Notes: generated by a model not told the origin, from the sequence alone. A stretch of DNA of 64,000 bases from Montanilutibacter psychrotolerans (GCF_003719825.1 NZ_RIBS01000009.1:50195-114194); one strand, 5' to 3'. Counted from the first letter of the stretch, positions 41,320-50,970 are shown. A program made the numbers and translations.

Positions 41320-42687
41320 TTAGACGATCGAGATCGTCTTTTCCTTCTGTTCCTTGAGCCGCTTTTCCAGGTAGTGGATGTTCTGCCCGCCCTGCTGGAA
41401 TCCCACGTCGGCGAGGATGCGCTGCTGCAGCGGGATGTTGGTCTTGATGCCGTCGACGACCATCTCGCTCAGCGCCACGCGCATGCGTGCAATCGCGGTC
41501 TCGCGGTCCGGACCGTGCACGATCAGCTTGCCGATCATCGAGTCGTAGTTCGGCGGAACGCGATAGCCCTCGTAGATGTGGCTGTCGACGCGCACGCCGG
41601 GGCCGCCCGGGGCGTGGAAATGCTGGATCAGGCCCGGGCAGGGCATGAAGGTGTCCGGGTCCTCGGCATTGATGCGGCACTCGATCGCGTGGCCTTCCAG
41701 GACAATGTCTTCCTGCTTCAGCGACAGCTTGTGGCCGGCGGCGATCATCAGCTGCTCACGCACCAGGTCGATGCCGGTGACCATCTCGGTGACCGGGTGC
41801 TCGACCTGGATGCGGGTGTTCATCTCGATGAAGTAGAAGCGGCCGTTTTCGTACAGGAACTCGAACGTGCCGGCGCCGCGGTATCCGATGCGCACGCAGG
41901 CCTCGGTGCAGACTCGGCCGATCTCGGCACGTTGCTCCGGGGTGATGCCAGGTGCCGGCGCTTCTTCGACCACCTTCTGGTGGCGACGCTGCATCGAGCA
42001 GTCGCGCTCGCCCAGGTGGATCGCGTTGCCCTGGCCGTCGGCGAGGACCTGGATCTCCACATGACGCGGGTTCTCCAGGAACTTCTCCATGTAGACCATG
42101 TCGTTGCCGAACGCGGCCTTGGCCTCGGCCTTGGTCGTGGCGATGGCGTTGATCAGCGCGGCCTCGGTGTGGACCACGCGCATGCCGCGACCGCCGCCGC
42201 CGCCGGCCGCCTTGACGATCACCGGGTAGCCGATCTCACGGGCGATCTTGGTGTTGGTGGCCGCGTCGTCGCCCAGCGGACCGCCGCTGCCGGGCACGCA
42301 CGGCACGCCGGCTTCCTTCATCGCCCGGATGGCTTCGACCTTGTCGCCCATCAGGCGGATCGTGTCGGCCTTCGGGCCGATGAAGATGAAGCCCGATTCC
42401 TCGACGCGCTCGGCGAAGTCGGCGTTCTCCGACAGGAAACCGTAGCCGGGGTGGATGGCCTGGGCGTCGGTCACTTCGGCCGCCGCGATCAGCGAGGCCA
42501 TGTTGAGGTAGCTGTCGGTGGATGGCGCCGGGCCGATGCAGACCGACTCGTCGGCCATCGCAACGTGCTTGAGGTTGCGGTCGACGGTGGAGTGCACCGC
42601 GACGGTACGGATGCCCAGGGCGTGGCACGCGCGCAGGATGCGCAGCGCGATCTCGCCTCGGTTGGCGATGACGACTTTATCGAGCAT
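41320..42687 (-). CDS. accC: Acetyl-CoA carboxylase, biotin carboxylase subunit
   Basis: A 455-residue ATP-grasp biotin carboxylase, the first half-reaction of acetyl-CoA carboxylase. It begins [26 protein letters not shown]. The glycine-rich ATP loop is [38 protein letters not shown], then [17 protein letters not shown] and [22 protein letters not shown], give catalytic Lys, Glu and Arg residues. Length is normal. Downstream of accB by 67 bases. Confidence 0.98.
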   Translation of the reverse strand: MLDKVVIANRGEIALRILRACHALGIRTVAVHSTVDRNLKHVAMADESVCIGPAPSTDSYLNMASLIAAAEVTDAQAIHPGYGFLSENADFAERVEESGFIFIGPKADTIRLMGDKVEAIRAMKEAGVPCVPGSGGPLGDDAATNTKIAREIGYPVIVKAAGGGGGRGMRVVHTEAALINAIATTKAEAKAAFGNDMVYMEKFLENPRHVEIQVLADGQGNAIHLGERDCSMQRRHQKVVEEAPAPGITPEQRAEIGRVCTEACVRIGYRGAGTFEFLYENGRFYFIEMNTRIQVEHPVTEMVTGIDLVREQLMIAAGHKLSLKQEDIVLEGHAIECRINAEDPDTFMPCPGLIQHFHAPGGPGVRVDSHIYEGYRVPPNYDSMIGKLIVHGPDRETAIARMRVALSEMVVDGIKTNIPLQQRILADVGFQQGGQNIHYLEKRLKEQKEKTISIV

Positions 42688-42754
42688 GAGGAGTTCCGGG
42701 ACTCGGGTTTCTGCGAAACGGGACCCGGACCACGTCCGGCGTCCTGCTCATGAT

Positions 42755-43228
42755 TCAGCCGATCACGAACAGCGGCTGGTCGAACTCGATCGGCTGGCCG
42801 CTCTCGGCCATCACCTTGAGCACCGTGCCGGACACGTCGGCCTCGATGGGATTGAACATCTTCATCGCTTCGATGATGCCCAGCGTGTCGCCGGCCTTGA
42901 CGGTCTGGCCGACGGTCACGAACGCCGGCTTGTCCGGTGCCGGCGACGCGTAGAACGTGCCGACCATCGGCGCGCGCACGACGTGGCCATCGGGCAGGTC
43001 ATTGGCGGGCTTGGCATGGCCGCCGGTGGCCGCCTCGGTGGGCGAGTGCATCGGCATCGGCGCGGCGTGCGCGACCGGGGCGTGGTGCATGGGCTGCGGT
43101 GCCATGGTGAAGCTGCCCTTTGGCGTGCGGGCCAGGCGCACCGATTCCTCGCCTTCCTTGATCTCGATTTCGGCGAGGTTGGATTCCTCGAGCAGGTCGA
43201 TCAACTTCTTGATTTTGCGCAGGTCCAT
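42755..43228 (-). CDS. accB: Acetyl-CoA carboxylase biotin carboxyl carrier protein
   Basis: A 157-residue BCCP. It has an N-terminal helical region ([23 protein letters not shown]), a Pro/Ala/His/Met-rich linker (about 40-80) and a C-terminal biotinyl domain with the biotinylation motif EAMKMFN (Lys123) and the BCCP thumb [10 protein letters not shown]. The ATG at 43228 is set by the conserved start. It lies between aroQ and accC in one operon. Confidence 0.97.
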   Translation of the reverse strand: MDLRKIKKLIDLLEESNLAEIEIKEGEESVRLARTPKGSFTMAPQPMHHAPVAHAAPMPMHSPTEAATGGHAKPANDLPDGHVVRAPMVGTFYASPAPDKPAFVTVGQTVKAGDTLGIIEAMKMFNPIEADVSGTVLKVMAESGQPIEFDQPLFVIG

Positions 43229-43283
43229 GGACGGGCCTCTGGTTGGTCCCGGCGTGCCGGGGCGTGATGCGGAAGGAAAAGGG

Positions 43284-43751
43284 TCAGGACGTCCGGGCGC
43301 TGGTCGCGGCCTGCCGGTCGAGCCAGGCAAGCGCGGCGTCCAGGCCATAGCGGTAGCTGCCATCGCCGAAGCCGCAGACCACGCCCAGGGCGAGATCGCT
43401 GACGTAGCTGTGGCGGCGGAACGGTTCACGCGCGTGCGGATTGGACAGGTGGATCTCGATGAACGGCACCTGCACTGCGGCCAACGCGTCGCGGATCGCC
43501 ACGCTGGTGTGGGTGAAGGCGGCCGGGTTGATCAGGATGATCGCGGTGCCGTCGTGGCGGGTGGCCTGGATGCGGTCGACGAGCACGTGCTCGGCGTTGG
43601 ATTGCAGGCATTCCAGCTGGTGGCCCGCGCGCCGCGCGCCGTCGCGCAGGGCGTCGTCGATCTCGGCCAGCGTGGTGCGGCCGTAGTGCGCCGGCTCGCG
43701 GTCGCCGAGCAGGTTGAGGTTGGGGCCGTGCAGGACCAGAAGCTTCGCCAT
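43284..43751 (-). CDS. aroQ: Type II 3-dehydroquinate dehydratase
   Basis: A 155-residue AroQ, converting 3-dehydroquinate to 3-dehydroshikimate in the shikimate pathway. Features are [21 protein letters not shown] with catalytic Tyr, the loop Arg close by, [17 protein letters not shown], and [18 protein letters not shown] with the catalytic His. The ATG at 43751 matches the family start. It heads the aroQ-accB-accC operon (55 bases to accB), the classic proteobacterial order. Confidence 0.97.
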   Translation of the reverse strand: MAKLLVLHGPNLNLLGDREPAHYGRTTLAEIDDALRDGARRAGHQLECLQSNAEHVLVDRIQATRHDGTAIILINPAAFTHTSVAIRDALAAVQVPFIEIHLSNPHAREPFRRHSYVSDLALGVVCGFGDGSYRYGLDAALAWLDRQAATSARTS

Positions 43752-44070
43752 TCCTGTGACCGGCATCGCTGGAAAGGCCGGGAGTGTGCTTGATGGCCGG
43801 GAGGGTGTCCAGACGTTCGCCGGCATTTCGGCGAAGTTACAGTGATTTAAACGATTGTTTGAGTTTGGGCTCTAGCCCGACCAGCCACCCGTACCAAGGC
43901 TTCGAGCGGCCACGGATTGGCGACCCGCGCGGCTCCGCAAGGTCCGGCGCCATGCGGCGAATGGCTCGAAATGCCGGCCGATGGCCGGGACGGCCCGTCG
44001 CGACCGCTCCAGGTGCGCATGCGCAATGGGTACCGGATGGCCTGGCGCAGTACCGGCCGCGCCCGCGGTC
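43752..44070. other. Intergenic region between aroQ and the TlpA-like gene
   Basis: About 319 bases, no gene. An A/T-rich patch (about 43836-43866, GTTACAGTGATTTAAACGAT) stands out from the GC-rich surroundings and probably contains the leftward aroQ-accBC promoter, but no clear -35/-10 pair or operator is recognisable. The remainder is GC-rich and featureless. Confidence 0.45.
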
Positions 44071-44703
44071 TTACCGGGTCACGCCGCCTGTCGGCGTTCC
44101 TGTCGGCGTCCCTGCCCAGCCCTCGATCTCGCCATGTTCGAACGGGCCGATCCGCTGCTTCACCAGGCGGCCGTCGGCGTCCACCAGCACCGAGTACGGC
44201 AGCACGCCCTTGGGATTTCCCAGGCGGACGCTGCTGTCGGCGGGGCCCGCCACGTCGAGCAGGATCGGGTAGCGCACCGGCACGCGCTGCAGGAAGGCAC
44301 GCGCCGCGGCGGCATCATCGAGCGCGATACCGACCACTTGCACGCCGTTCGCACCCTGGGTGGCGGCGTAGCGGTCGAGTTCCGGCATCTCGGCGATGCA
44401 GGGGCCGCACCAGGTGGCCCAGATGTTGATCAGCATTGGCCGGCCGGCGTAAGCGGCTGGCAGCGCGACCGGGCGGCCGTCCAGGGACGGAAGCTGCAGT
44501 GCCGGCACGATCTTGCCGCGTTGGGCGACCGTCAATCCGGGCGGTGGCTCGGGTGCGTTGCTGGCAATCACGGTCTGCAGCACACGCTGCCCGATCTCGC
44601 TGCGCAGCAGCGGTCCCGGGCCGGAGCTGAGCAGGCTGGCGGCCACGCCCAACAACCCGGCCACCACGGCAATGGCGACGATCCTGCCGGTGGTGACTTT
44701 CAT
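44071..44703 (-). CDS. TlpA-like thioredoxin-fold protein
   Basis: A 210-residue membrane-anchored periplasmic protein-disulfide reductase. A single N-terminal hydrophobic segment (about 8-26) acts as anchor. The thioredoxin domain starts with VPALQLPSLDGRPVALP, then the active site IWATWCGPCIAEMPEL (CGPC), and a cis-Pro in GVLPYSVLVD. It follows dsbD in the same operon, which would supply its electrons. The C-terminus is a Gly/Thr/Pro-rich tail. Confidence 0.9.
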   Translation of the reverse strand: MKVTTGRIVAIAVVAGLLGVAASLLSSGPGPLLRSEIGQRVLQTVIASNAPEPPPGLTVAQRGKIVPALQLPSLDGRPVALPAAYAGRPMLINIWATWCGPCIAEMPELDRYAATQGANGVQVVGIALDDAAAARAFLQRVPVRYPILLDVAGPADSSVRLGNPKGVLPYSVLVDADGRLVKQRIGPFEHGEIEGWAGTPTGTPTGGVTR

Positions 44704-44725
44704 GGGGAGGCCGTCAAGTCGTGGC

Positions 44726-47206
44726 TCACGGTACAGCGCCGGCGGCTTCGGCCAACGCGGCGTGGACCAGGCCGGGCGTCAGCACAGTGGGCAGCACCCG
44801 GCCGTCGCCGCCGGCGCGCGGGTAGACCACGTACAACGGCACCCCGACGGCCTGGTGGCGCTGCAGGTAGGCGGTGAGCGCGGGATCGACATCGGTCCAG
44901 TCACCCACCATGTACACCGCGTCCGCCGCGGCCAGCGCGTCGCGGAAGCCCGAACGCGCAAACACCGCCTTCTCGTTGGCCTTGCAGGTCACGCACCAGT
45001 CGGCAGTCATGTTGACGAACACCACGCGTCCGGAAGCGCGCAGGTCGGCGAGCTTCTGCTCGGAAAACGGCACGGCCACCAGCCCATCGTGGGTCGGTGC
45101 GGCAGCGGTGGTGGTCGGTCGCGGCAGCTGCTGGATGGCGCGCAGGGGAAGCGCCATCGCCACGACGGCGAGCACCGCGACCGGCATCGCCCAGCGTCCG
45201 CTGCCCCGGTGCGAACGCGTCCACGCCCAGGCGGCAAACGCCACCAGCACAGCCGCCACCAGCCACCAGCCGATCGCATCGGCACCGCGCTGTCGGCCCA
45301 GCACCCAGGCCAGCCACGCTGCCGTGAGGTAGAGCGGGAACGCCAGCAATTGCTTGAGCGTCTCCATCCACGCCCCCGGGCGCGGCAGCAGGCGCGCCAG
45401 CGCCGGCACGAAGCCGACCAGCAGGAACGGCAGCGCCAGGCCCAGCCCGAGGGCGACGAACACGGCCATCCCCAACGCGGTTGGCGCAGTGAACGCCCAG
45501 GCCAGCGCGGCGCCCATGAACGGCGCGGTGCACGGCGTGGCAACGACCACCGCCAGGACGCCGGTGAAGAAATCGCCGGCGGGGCCGTGCCGGGTGGTCA
45601 ACGCGTGGCCAGCGCCGGTCCAGCGACCGCCGACGTGCCAGACACCGGACATGCTCAACGCCAGGGCGAACATCAGCAGCGCCAACAACGCCACGACCAA
45701 TGGCTGCTGCAACTGGAAGCCCCATCCCAGCGCCAGGCCCGCCTCGCGAAGACCCAGCGCAATCGCGCCCAGCGCCATGAAGCTCAACAGCACGCCGGCG
45801 GTGTACCAAAGCGCGCCGCTGCGCGCGCGGACCGGATCCTGCCCATTGCCGGCCAGCGACAGCGCCTTCAGCGACAGCACCGGAAGCACGCACGGCATCA
45901 GGTTCAGCACCAGTCCGCCGAGCAGGGCGAACAGCAATGCCGACAGCGGGCCGAGGTTGCTGCCGCGCGGCGCCGCCGAGGACTCGGCGGTTTCGGCGAC
46001 GGTGGTCGGGCGGGTGGTCGCTGCCGCCGGCGTCGAAGCGACGGAAGCGGCGGGGTCGGCCTGGACCAGGTTGGGCAGATCACCGCTTGCGGGGGCCGCA
46101 GGTGCGGCGCCGGGCATGGGGGCGCCCTGCGCGGTGCTCGCGGCAGTGGCCACCGCCAGCGCGCCGGCGTCCGCCGGTGCCACGGGCGTGGTGACCTTGC
46201 CGCGCGGCAGGGCCAGCTCGATCGTGCGGGTCATCGGCGGGTAGCAGATGCCGTCGGTCTGGCAGCCCTGGAAGCCGGCGGTCAAGTGGATCGTCGCGGC
46301 GTCGGCCCGGTTGCGCAGCAGCGGCAACGGCAGTTCGATCTGGTCGAAATACACGGTGACATCGCCAAAATGCTCATCGCGATGCGATTTGCCGGCCGGC
46401 CAACGCGGCTGGCCGATGCCAATGCCCGCACGCGTCGCGGCGGCATCCAGGCGGAACGAAGTCTTGTCGCGGTACAGGTAGTAGCCGCGTGCCGGCGTCA
46501 GGCGAAGCAGCAGCGTGTTGCCGTCGCCGGCGATGGCCTCGAAGTTGAAGGCTTGTTCCGCTGGCAGTGGCAGCGCATCAAAGCCACCGCCGCGGTTGCC
46601 CAACAGCCCGCCTCCGATCGCGTTGCTGCGCAGGCCGCCGCTGTTGGGCAGCGACATGCCCGACCCGACACCGGCAGTGTCGCCGGTTGCCGGCAAGGCG
46701 ACGGTGACCTTGCGAGTCTGCGGTGGGTAGCAGATTCCCGCGTCCGCGCAGCCTTGGTATTTGATCGTCAGCACCGTGCTCGCGGCGTTCGCCTGTCCCG
46801 GCAGGGTCGCGTCGAGGCGGCCGCGGTAGGTTTCCACGCGCCCGAAGAATTCATCGTCGTGCGCTTCGCCGGCTGGTAGTTGCAGCGCCTGTGCGGTGAA
46901 CCCGGCATCGGCCTGCACCGACGTGCGGTGGCGATACAGGTAGTAGCCGTCGGTGATCTTCCACTGCACGGCGATCTTCCCCGCACCGGCGGGTTGAACG
47001 CTCAGCACGAAGGCCTGGTCGACCGGGAGCAGGTCGTCGACGTTCGCCGCCAGGCTGGGCATCGCGGCCATCGCCAGCAGCGACGCCAGAAGCGCGCGCG
47101 CGCCGCGGGCGGCAAGGCCGGGCGCCTGCGGATGGGCGGTGAGGGGGGCGCGGAAGGGCAAACGGGCGGCGCGATCGCGCCACGACAGGCTGGGGGTGTC
47201 AGTCAT
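44726..47206 (-). CDS. dsbD: Thiol:disulfide interchange protein DsbD with duplicated alpha domain
   Basis: An 826-residue DsbD, much longer than the E. coli protein (565). It moves reducing power from cytoplasmic thioredoxin across the membrane. After a signal peptide there are two tandem copies of the periplasmic alpha domain: one ends YQGCADAGICYPPQTRKVTVALP, the other FQGCQTDGICYPPMTRTIELALP, each with the CADAGxCYPP-type active Cys pair. A Pro/Ala linker leads to the eight-helix beta domain (LMPCVLPVLSLKAL and ATPCTAPFMGAAL) and the C-terminal gamma domain with TADWCVTCKANEK. Its start overlaps cutA by eight bases. Confidence 0.94.
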   Translation of the reverse strand: MTDTPSLSWRDRAARLPFRAPLTAHPQAPGLAARGARALLASLLAMAAMPSLAANVDDLLPVDQAFVLSVQPAGAGKIAVQWKITDGYYLYRHRTSVQADAGFTAQALQLPAGEAHDDEFFGRVETYRGRLDATLPGQANAASTVLTIKYQGCADAGICYPPQTRKVTVALPATGDTAGVGSGMSLPNSGGLRSNAIGGGLLGNRGGGFDALPLPAEQAFNFEAIAGDGNTLLLRLTPARGYYLYRDKTSFRLDAAATRAGIGIGQPRWPAGKSHRDEHFGDVTVYFDQIELPLPLLRNRADAATIHLTAGFQGCQTDGICYPPMTRTIELALPRGKVTTPVAPADAGALAVATAASTAQGAPMPGAAPAAPASGDLPNLVQADPAASVASTPAAATTRPTTVAETAESSAAPRGSNLGPLSALLFALLGGLVLNLMPCVLPVLSLKALSLAGNGQDPVRARSGALWYTAGVLLSFMALGAIALGLREAGLALGWGFQLQQPLVVALLALLMFALALSMSGVWHVGGRWTGAGHALTTRHGPAGDFFTGVLAVVVATPCTAPFMGAALAWAFTAPTALGMAVFVALGLGLALPFLLVGFVPALARLLPRPGAWMETLKQLLAFPLYLTAAWLAWVLGRQRGADAIGWWLVAAVLVAFAAWAWTRSHRGSGRWAMPVAVLAVVAMALPLRAIQQLPRPTTTAAAPTHDGLVAVPFSEQKLADLRASGRVVFVNMTADWCVTCKANEKAVFARSGFRDALAAADAVYMVGDWTDVDPALTAYLQRHQAVGVPLYVVYPRAGGDGRVLPTVLTPGLVHAALAEAAGAVP

Positions 47207-47534
47207 GGTCTCGGGTCTGTTCGGCCACCCAGTCCAGGTAGGGGGTGAGGCCGCCGCGGCTTTCGACCGCAAGAATTTCCGGCAGTTCATACGGATGCAG
47301 AGCCTGCAGGCGCGCGGTCAGCGCATCGAGGCGGTCGGCGGTGGTCTTGATCAGCAACTGCACCTCGGTGCTGCGCTCGGTCAAACCCTGCCAGCGGTAG
47401 ACCGAGCGGACGCCCGGCAGCGCGCTGACGCAGGCGGCCAGGCGCTCGTCGACCAGCGCCGCTGCAATCGCATCGGCGCTGGCGTCGTCGGGGCAGGTGC
47501 TGAACACCAGGAGGGGCTTCCGGGGATCGGGCAT
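47199..47534 (-). CDS. cutA: CutA1 divalent-cation tolerance protein
   Basis: A 111-residue CutA1, a trimeric ferredoxin-like-fold protein. Conserved parts are LLVFSTCPDDASADAIAAALVDERLAACVSALPGVRSVYRWQG, then EVQLLIKTT and HPYELPEILAV, the YxVPEI-type motif. The ATG at 47534 gives normal length. It is the first gene of the cutA-dsbD-tlpA operon, the standard gammaproteobacterial arrangement. Confidence 0.96.
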   Translation of the reverse strand: MPDPRKPLLVFSTCPDDASADAIAAALVDERLAACVSALPGVRSVYRWQGLTERSTEVQLLIKTTADRLDALTARLQALHPYELPEILAVESRGGLTPYLDWVAEQTRDHD

Positions 47535-47791
47535 GCCGCGCAGTTTAGCGTCCGCGGCCGTGTCGGATCGGGTCGGCCGGCCAAGAGTGCCGGCTGGCCT
47601 CGTTGACAGGGATCTCGTGGGAAGCCCGTCGATGCCGCGGCGGCATCTCGGCGGACGCGTGCCGAACCCGGAGCGCGGTGCCCAGAGCCGGACCACGACG
47701 CTCTCGCTTCCGGGCAGGCCGGTCGATGGGAGGGTGGCCTGCCGGTTCGACGCGGCGGCCACCCTCACTTCAGCGCGACAGCCCGATCAAA

Positions 47792-49537
47792 TCAGGGAAT
47801 CAGCTGGCAGCTGGCCGGCTTGACCGAGGTGAACAACGCCGTGCTCGCCCATTCGGGGTGATCGATGAACGGGTTGCGGTTGCCCTGGAAGCTGAAGATC
47901 ACCTCGTTGCGCTCGCGCTCGGCGGCCGTCGGCGGGTCGGCCTGGTGCCAGGCCAGCAGGGTCGACATCAAGCCCATGTAGGCCGGCGACGACGAGGTGC
48001 CGACGATCCGGCTGCGGTCGTCGGTCAGTTCGAGGTCTGGCTCGGACTGGTTGGTGTTGACGTCGCGACCGCCTTCGTAGCGGATCGCCATGTACATCAC
48101 CGCGCGCGCCATGTCGCCGCGGCGCGTGCCCCAGACCTCGAACGAATTGCTGTTCACCCAGTTCGAGTGGCCCGGGTAGGTGCCGCTGCCGCCACCGCTG
48201 CCGTTGTTGGCCTCGGTGCTGCGCTCGCCACACTGCGCCGACACCGGACAGTTGGCGTACGGCTTGTTGCCGCGGTCGGCGTTGTAGGCCGCATCGGTCA
48301 GGTACAGCATGTGGGTGTCGGTGTACGGCGCGTACGGCAGGCCGAGGTCGCCGCTGGTGCTTGGAAAGCCCAGCGAATTGGGCCAGCTGTGCTCGCGGTT
48401 GTACTTCAACCCGGAGCCACTGCCCGCACGGTCGGTGACCTTGAGATAGCTGCGGTTGCGGTAGGCATCGAGAATGCGGCCGGCGTTGTTGGGGTCCTCG
48501 TCGGCGATCTCCAGGATGGTCCAGGTGTTGGTGGTGCCGCCGCTGTACGGGTAGGCGGTGTGGCCACGAATGGCCTGGTGCAGCGAGCAGCGCAACTGGC
48601 TGGGGCTGGAGGTGTTGACGTGCGAGTAATAGCCGCCGCTGCTGCCGGCGGCGACGTTGAAGGCGACCAGCTTGTCCTGCGCAGGATGCGCGCCACCGCT
48701 GTCGCTGACCTTGGCCGCGACGACCGTCAACGTGCAGGCTTCGCCGGCGTGCAACGCGCTGTTGGTCGAGACGGTGAAGCTGCTGCCGCTGCTGGCGTGG
48801 CTGAGTGCCACGGACCCCGACTGTGCGCACTGCAGGACGAAGGCGCCGCTGGTCAGCGACACCGATTCACTGAAAGCGACGCCCAGGTCGCCGGCGGCCG
48901 GGAAATCGGTGGCGCCATTGGCGGGCAGGGTGGAGGTGATCGTCGGTGGGGGGTTCGCGGTGCCGGTGAAGGTCTGGGCGTTGTTGCAGCTGCCGAACGT
49001 CTGCGAAGCCGACGGCTTCCAGGTGAAGTGAGCGGGGCTGCTGCCGGTGCCGCCCAGCTGCAGCGAGGTGTTCACTGCCGTGGAGCCCGATTCGGCGACC
49101 GGGAGATTGCTGCTGGTGAGTCCGGCGGCGGGGCCGCTGCTGGCGGTAACGGCACCTTCGTAGCTCAGGAACTGCACGACGGCGCCGCTGGCGTTGACCA
49201 GGGCGATCGCATCGTTGCTGCCGTTCTGGATCCCGTTGCTGGGGTAGCTGAGGGTTGCCACGCGCACGCTGCCGCCGCAGGTCAGCAGGCTGCCGGTCGG
49301 CACCGGATCGTTGTCGTAGCTGGTCGCCGCGCTCGGGGTGGCGCCGTTGTAGAGATAGACGCGGTAGCCCGACAGGCTTTCGCCGGCCGTGGCCACCACC
49401 TCGATGCGCTCGCCGACGTCGCCGCTGGCGGTGGCGTCGTCGTAGTGGATTTCGTTGATGAACACCGCGGCGTTCGCGGTACCGCCGACGAGCGACAGTG
49501 CGCAGGCCAGCGGGAGGATGAGGATCTTGCGGTGCAT
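47792..49537 (-). CDS. Secreted endonuclease I with lamin-tail and Ig-like domains
   Basis: A 581-residue secreted nuclease. It has a signal peptide (MHRKILILPLACALSLVGGTANA), a lamin-tail domain (about 25-140, AVFINEIHYDDATASGDVGERIEV), a bacterial Ig-like domain (about 200-300, STLPANGATDFPAAGDLGVAFSESV), and an endonuclease I (EndA/NucM) domain (about 310-580) with the active-site NREHSWP and KPYANCP. The ATG at 49537 has GGAG at 6 bases; an adjacent TTG is possible. Expected to degrade extracellular DNA or RNA. Lamin-tail fusions to EndA-type nucleases are known in this family. Confidence 0.92.
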   Translation of the reverse strand: MHRKILILPLACALSLVGGTANAAVFINEIHYDDATASGDVGERIEVVATAGESLSGYRVYLYNGATPSAATSYDNDPVPTGSLLTCGGSVRVATLSYPSNGIQNGSNDAIALVNASGAVVQFLSYEGAVTASSGPAAGLTSSNLPVAESGSTAVNTSLQLGGTGSSPAHFTWKPSASQTFGSCNNAQTFTGTANPPPTITSTLPANGATDFPAAGDLGVAFSESVSLTSGAFVLQCAQSGSVALSHASSGSSFTVSTNSALHAGEACTLTVVAAKVSDSGGAHPAQDKLVAFNVAAGSSGGYYSHVNTSSPSQLRCSLHQAIRGHTAYPYSGGTTNTWTILEIADEDPNNAGRILDAYRNRSYLKVTDRAGSGSGLKYNREHSWPNSLGFPSTSGDLGLPYAPYTDTHMLYLTDAAYNADRGNKPYANCPVSAQCGERSTEANNGSGGGSGTYPGHSNWVNSNSFEVWGTRRGDMARAVMYMAIRYEGGRDVNTNQSEPDLELTDDRSRIVGTSSSPAYMGLMSTLLAWHQADPPTAAERERNEVIFSFQGNRNPFIDHPEWASTALFTSVKPASCQLIP

Positions 49538-50098
49538 CAATGGCTCCTTGCCTTGCTGGCAGTGGCTGAATCAATAGTCTGCTGGGGGCATGTGACAGCG
49601 GCCCGAGAGCGCGGGCCGTCACCCGGGCGTGGCCGTACGCCACCCCACGGCGGCCGAGCATCGCGTATTCCCGTCGCCGACGCAGGTCGCTTGGGCGCCG
49701 GCGGAGATCGATCCGGGCGCGTGACAGGTTGCCAGCGAACCGGCCGATGCCCGGCCCAGCAAGCGTCAGGGTGCCCGCGGCGCGTCCCGCTGGACATCCG
49801 CCTGGCTGGCCAACGGCTGGCCAAATGGGACCGGCGATGCTGCACTGCGCAACGTCTGCGCTTGTCGGTTTCGCCCACGGCTTCGATCCGTCTGGGGCAA
49901 GGACCGCCTCGTCCGAGCCGGTGCGAATGGTGGTCGCGCCTGACGGCGGCGGGCGCCATCCGGGGGCGCGCCGTTCGCAGGAGTGCTGCGCCTTCGGGCC
50001 CAATCCCGGGTCTCGATACGGGAGTGACTCGTGATCCCAAGCCGCTGGCATATTGCGGCTGTACATAGGGAAAGCAGTCGAAAAGTATTTCGTCAAAG
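49538..50098. other. Long non-coding stretch upstream of the nuclease gene
   Basis: About 560 bases with no ORF showing coding character, no ribosome site and no hairpin of note. The promoter for the leftward nuclease gene should be near its left end but I cannot point to it. Confidence 0.45.
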
Positions 50099-50114
50099 TG
50101 TGACGTACGTCACA
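50099..50114. promoter_or_regulatory. CRP/Clp binding site
   Basis: TGTGACGTACGTCACA, a perfect 16-bp palindrome matching TGTGA-N6-TCACA, the CRP consensus and also the site of Clp in xanthomonads. It lies far from both flanking genes (562 bases from the nuclease start, about 570 from groES), but about 160 bases before an orphan intrinsic terminator. Confidence 0.75.
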
Positions 50115-50124
50115 TAAATACAGG

Positions 50125-50307
50125 AGTGGGGCCGCACGTCTTGGTGGAAAAGGTGACGCGATCGGTCCAAGATTGCCATTGGCCGGCAGGATGCCGGTTC
50201 GACATGAGGTCTGGGTCAGGGGAGGGGCGCACGGTTGCGCCAAGCTGAGGGATAGCCATCTCCGTACCGGAAAGAGCGCGCCCCAAGGGGCGCGCTCTTT
50301 CTTTATG
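50125..50307 (+). ncRNA. Candidate small RNA between the Clp site and an orphan terminator
   Basis: A + strand transcript starting near the Clp-type site and ending at the terminator at 50271-50304 would be about 150-185 nt. There is no credible ORF in it; the longest closed frame with an ATG is about 14 codons. The terminator belongs to no annotated + strand gene. The 5' end is not defined by a visible -10. Inference only. Confidence 0.4.
50271..50304 (+). terminator. Orphan rho-independent terminator
   Basis: A perfect 14-bp stem AAAGAGCGCGCCCC (50271-50284) pairs with GGGGCGCGCTCTTT (50287-50300), followed by CTTTAT. The T-rich tract is on the + strand only. No + strand gene ends before it. 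Confidence 0.85.
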
Positions 50308-50535
50308 TACGTCCCCGCGGGACCGATCCGGGCATCTGTCGCAGGCGTGGTTTCCACCGGGTGGCGACGCCCTGGAGCAGAACCGTGGGACGCGATCCAG
50401 TGGCGCGATCCCGTGGTGGCGTGAGCAAACGCCGTCGAGCCCAGACCCACCCCGCGGCACCGTTCGGGCGCCGCGTAGCACCGCGATCCCGGCGGCCCTG
50501 AAGCCACGTCGATGGCACTTCCGTCGTGTCGTGCC

Positions 50536-50563
50536 CTTGAAAGCGGCAGGCGCTTCCCCATCT
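50536..50563 (+). promoter_or_regulatory. Sigma-32 heat-shock promoter of groESL
   Basis: CTTGAAA (50536-50542), 13 bases, CCCCATCT (50556-50563): an exact match to the RpoH consensus CTTGAAA-N13-CCCCATnT. It is 120 bases before the groES start and upstream of the CIRCE element. Confidence 0.9.
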
Positions 50564-50603
50564 CTTTGCGATCCCGGTTTGCCGGGTGTTGTCGTCCGCA
50601 GAC

Positions 50604-50630
50604 TTGGCACTCACCGTCGACGACTGCTAA
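50604..50630. promoter_or_regulatory. CIRCE element (HrcA operator)
   Basis: TTGGCACTC (50604-50612), 9-base spacer, GACTGCTAA (50622-50630): each arm has one mismatch to TTAGCACTC-N9-GAGTGCTAA. It lies 53 bases upstream of groES. HrcA bound here would repress groESL at low temperature. Imperfect arms suggest moderate repression. Confidence 0.88.
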
Positions 50631-50682
50631 AATTCCCCGGTTTTTTACGCTGCATCAATAACTTACATCCAGAGGGTTGCCC

Positions 50683-50970
50683 ATGAACATCAAGCCGCTG
50701 TTCGACCGCGTGGTCATCAAGCGTATGGAAGAAGAGAAGGTTTCCGCCGGTGGCATCGTGATTCCGGACTCGGCTACCGAGAAGCCGATCAAGGGCGAAG
50801 TGATCGCCGTCGGCGAGGGCAAGGCGCTCGACAACGGCACCGTGCGCGCACCGAAGGTCAAGGCCGGCGACAAGGTCCTGTTCGGCAAGTACAGCGGCAC
50901 CGAGGTCAAGCTCGACGGCGTCGACCTGCTGGTGGTGAAGGAAGACGACATCTTCGCGATCCTGGGCTGA
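50683..50970 (+). CDS. groES: Co-chaperonin GroES
   Basis: The 95-residue GroES lid of the chaperonin. It begins [18 protein letters not shown], has the mobile loop [19 protein letters not shown], and ends [17 protein letters not shown]. The ATG at 50683 is preferred over an in-frame ATG two codons earlier as the family start. It is controlled by the sigma-32 promoter and CIRCE just upstream and is co-transcribed with groEL, 123 bases downstream. Confidence 0.98.
   Translation: MNIKPLFDRVVIKRMEEEKVSAGGIVIPDSATEKPIKGEVIAVGEGKALDNGTVRAPKVKAGDKVLFGKYSGTEVKLDGVDLLVVKEDDIFAILG

Noticed and set aside
49729..50034. A 101-codon + strand ORF in the gap upstream of groES
   Set aside because: No ribosome site, Pro/Ala/Gly shadow composition and no recognisable domain.
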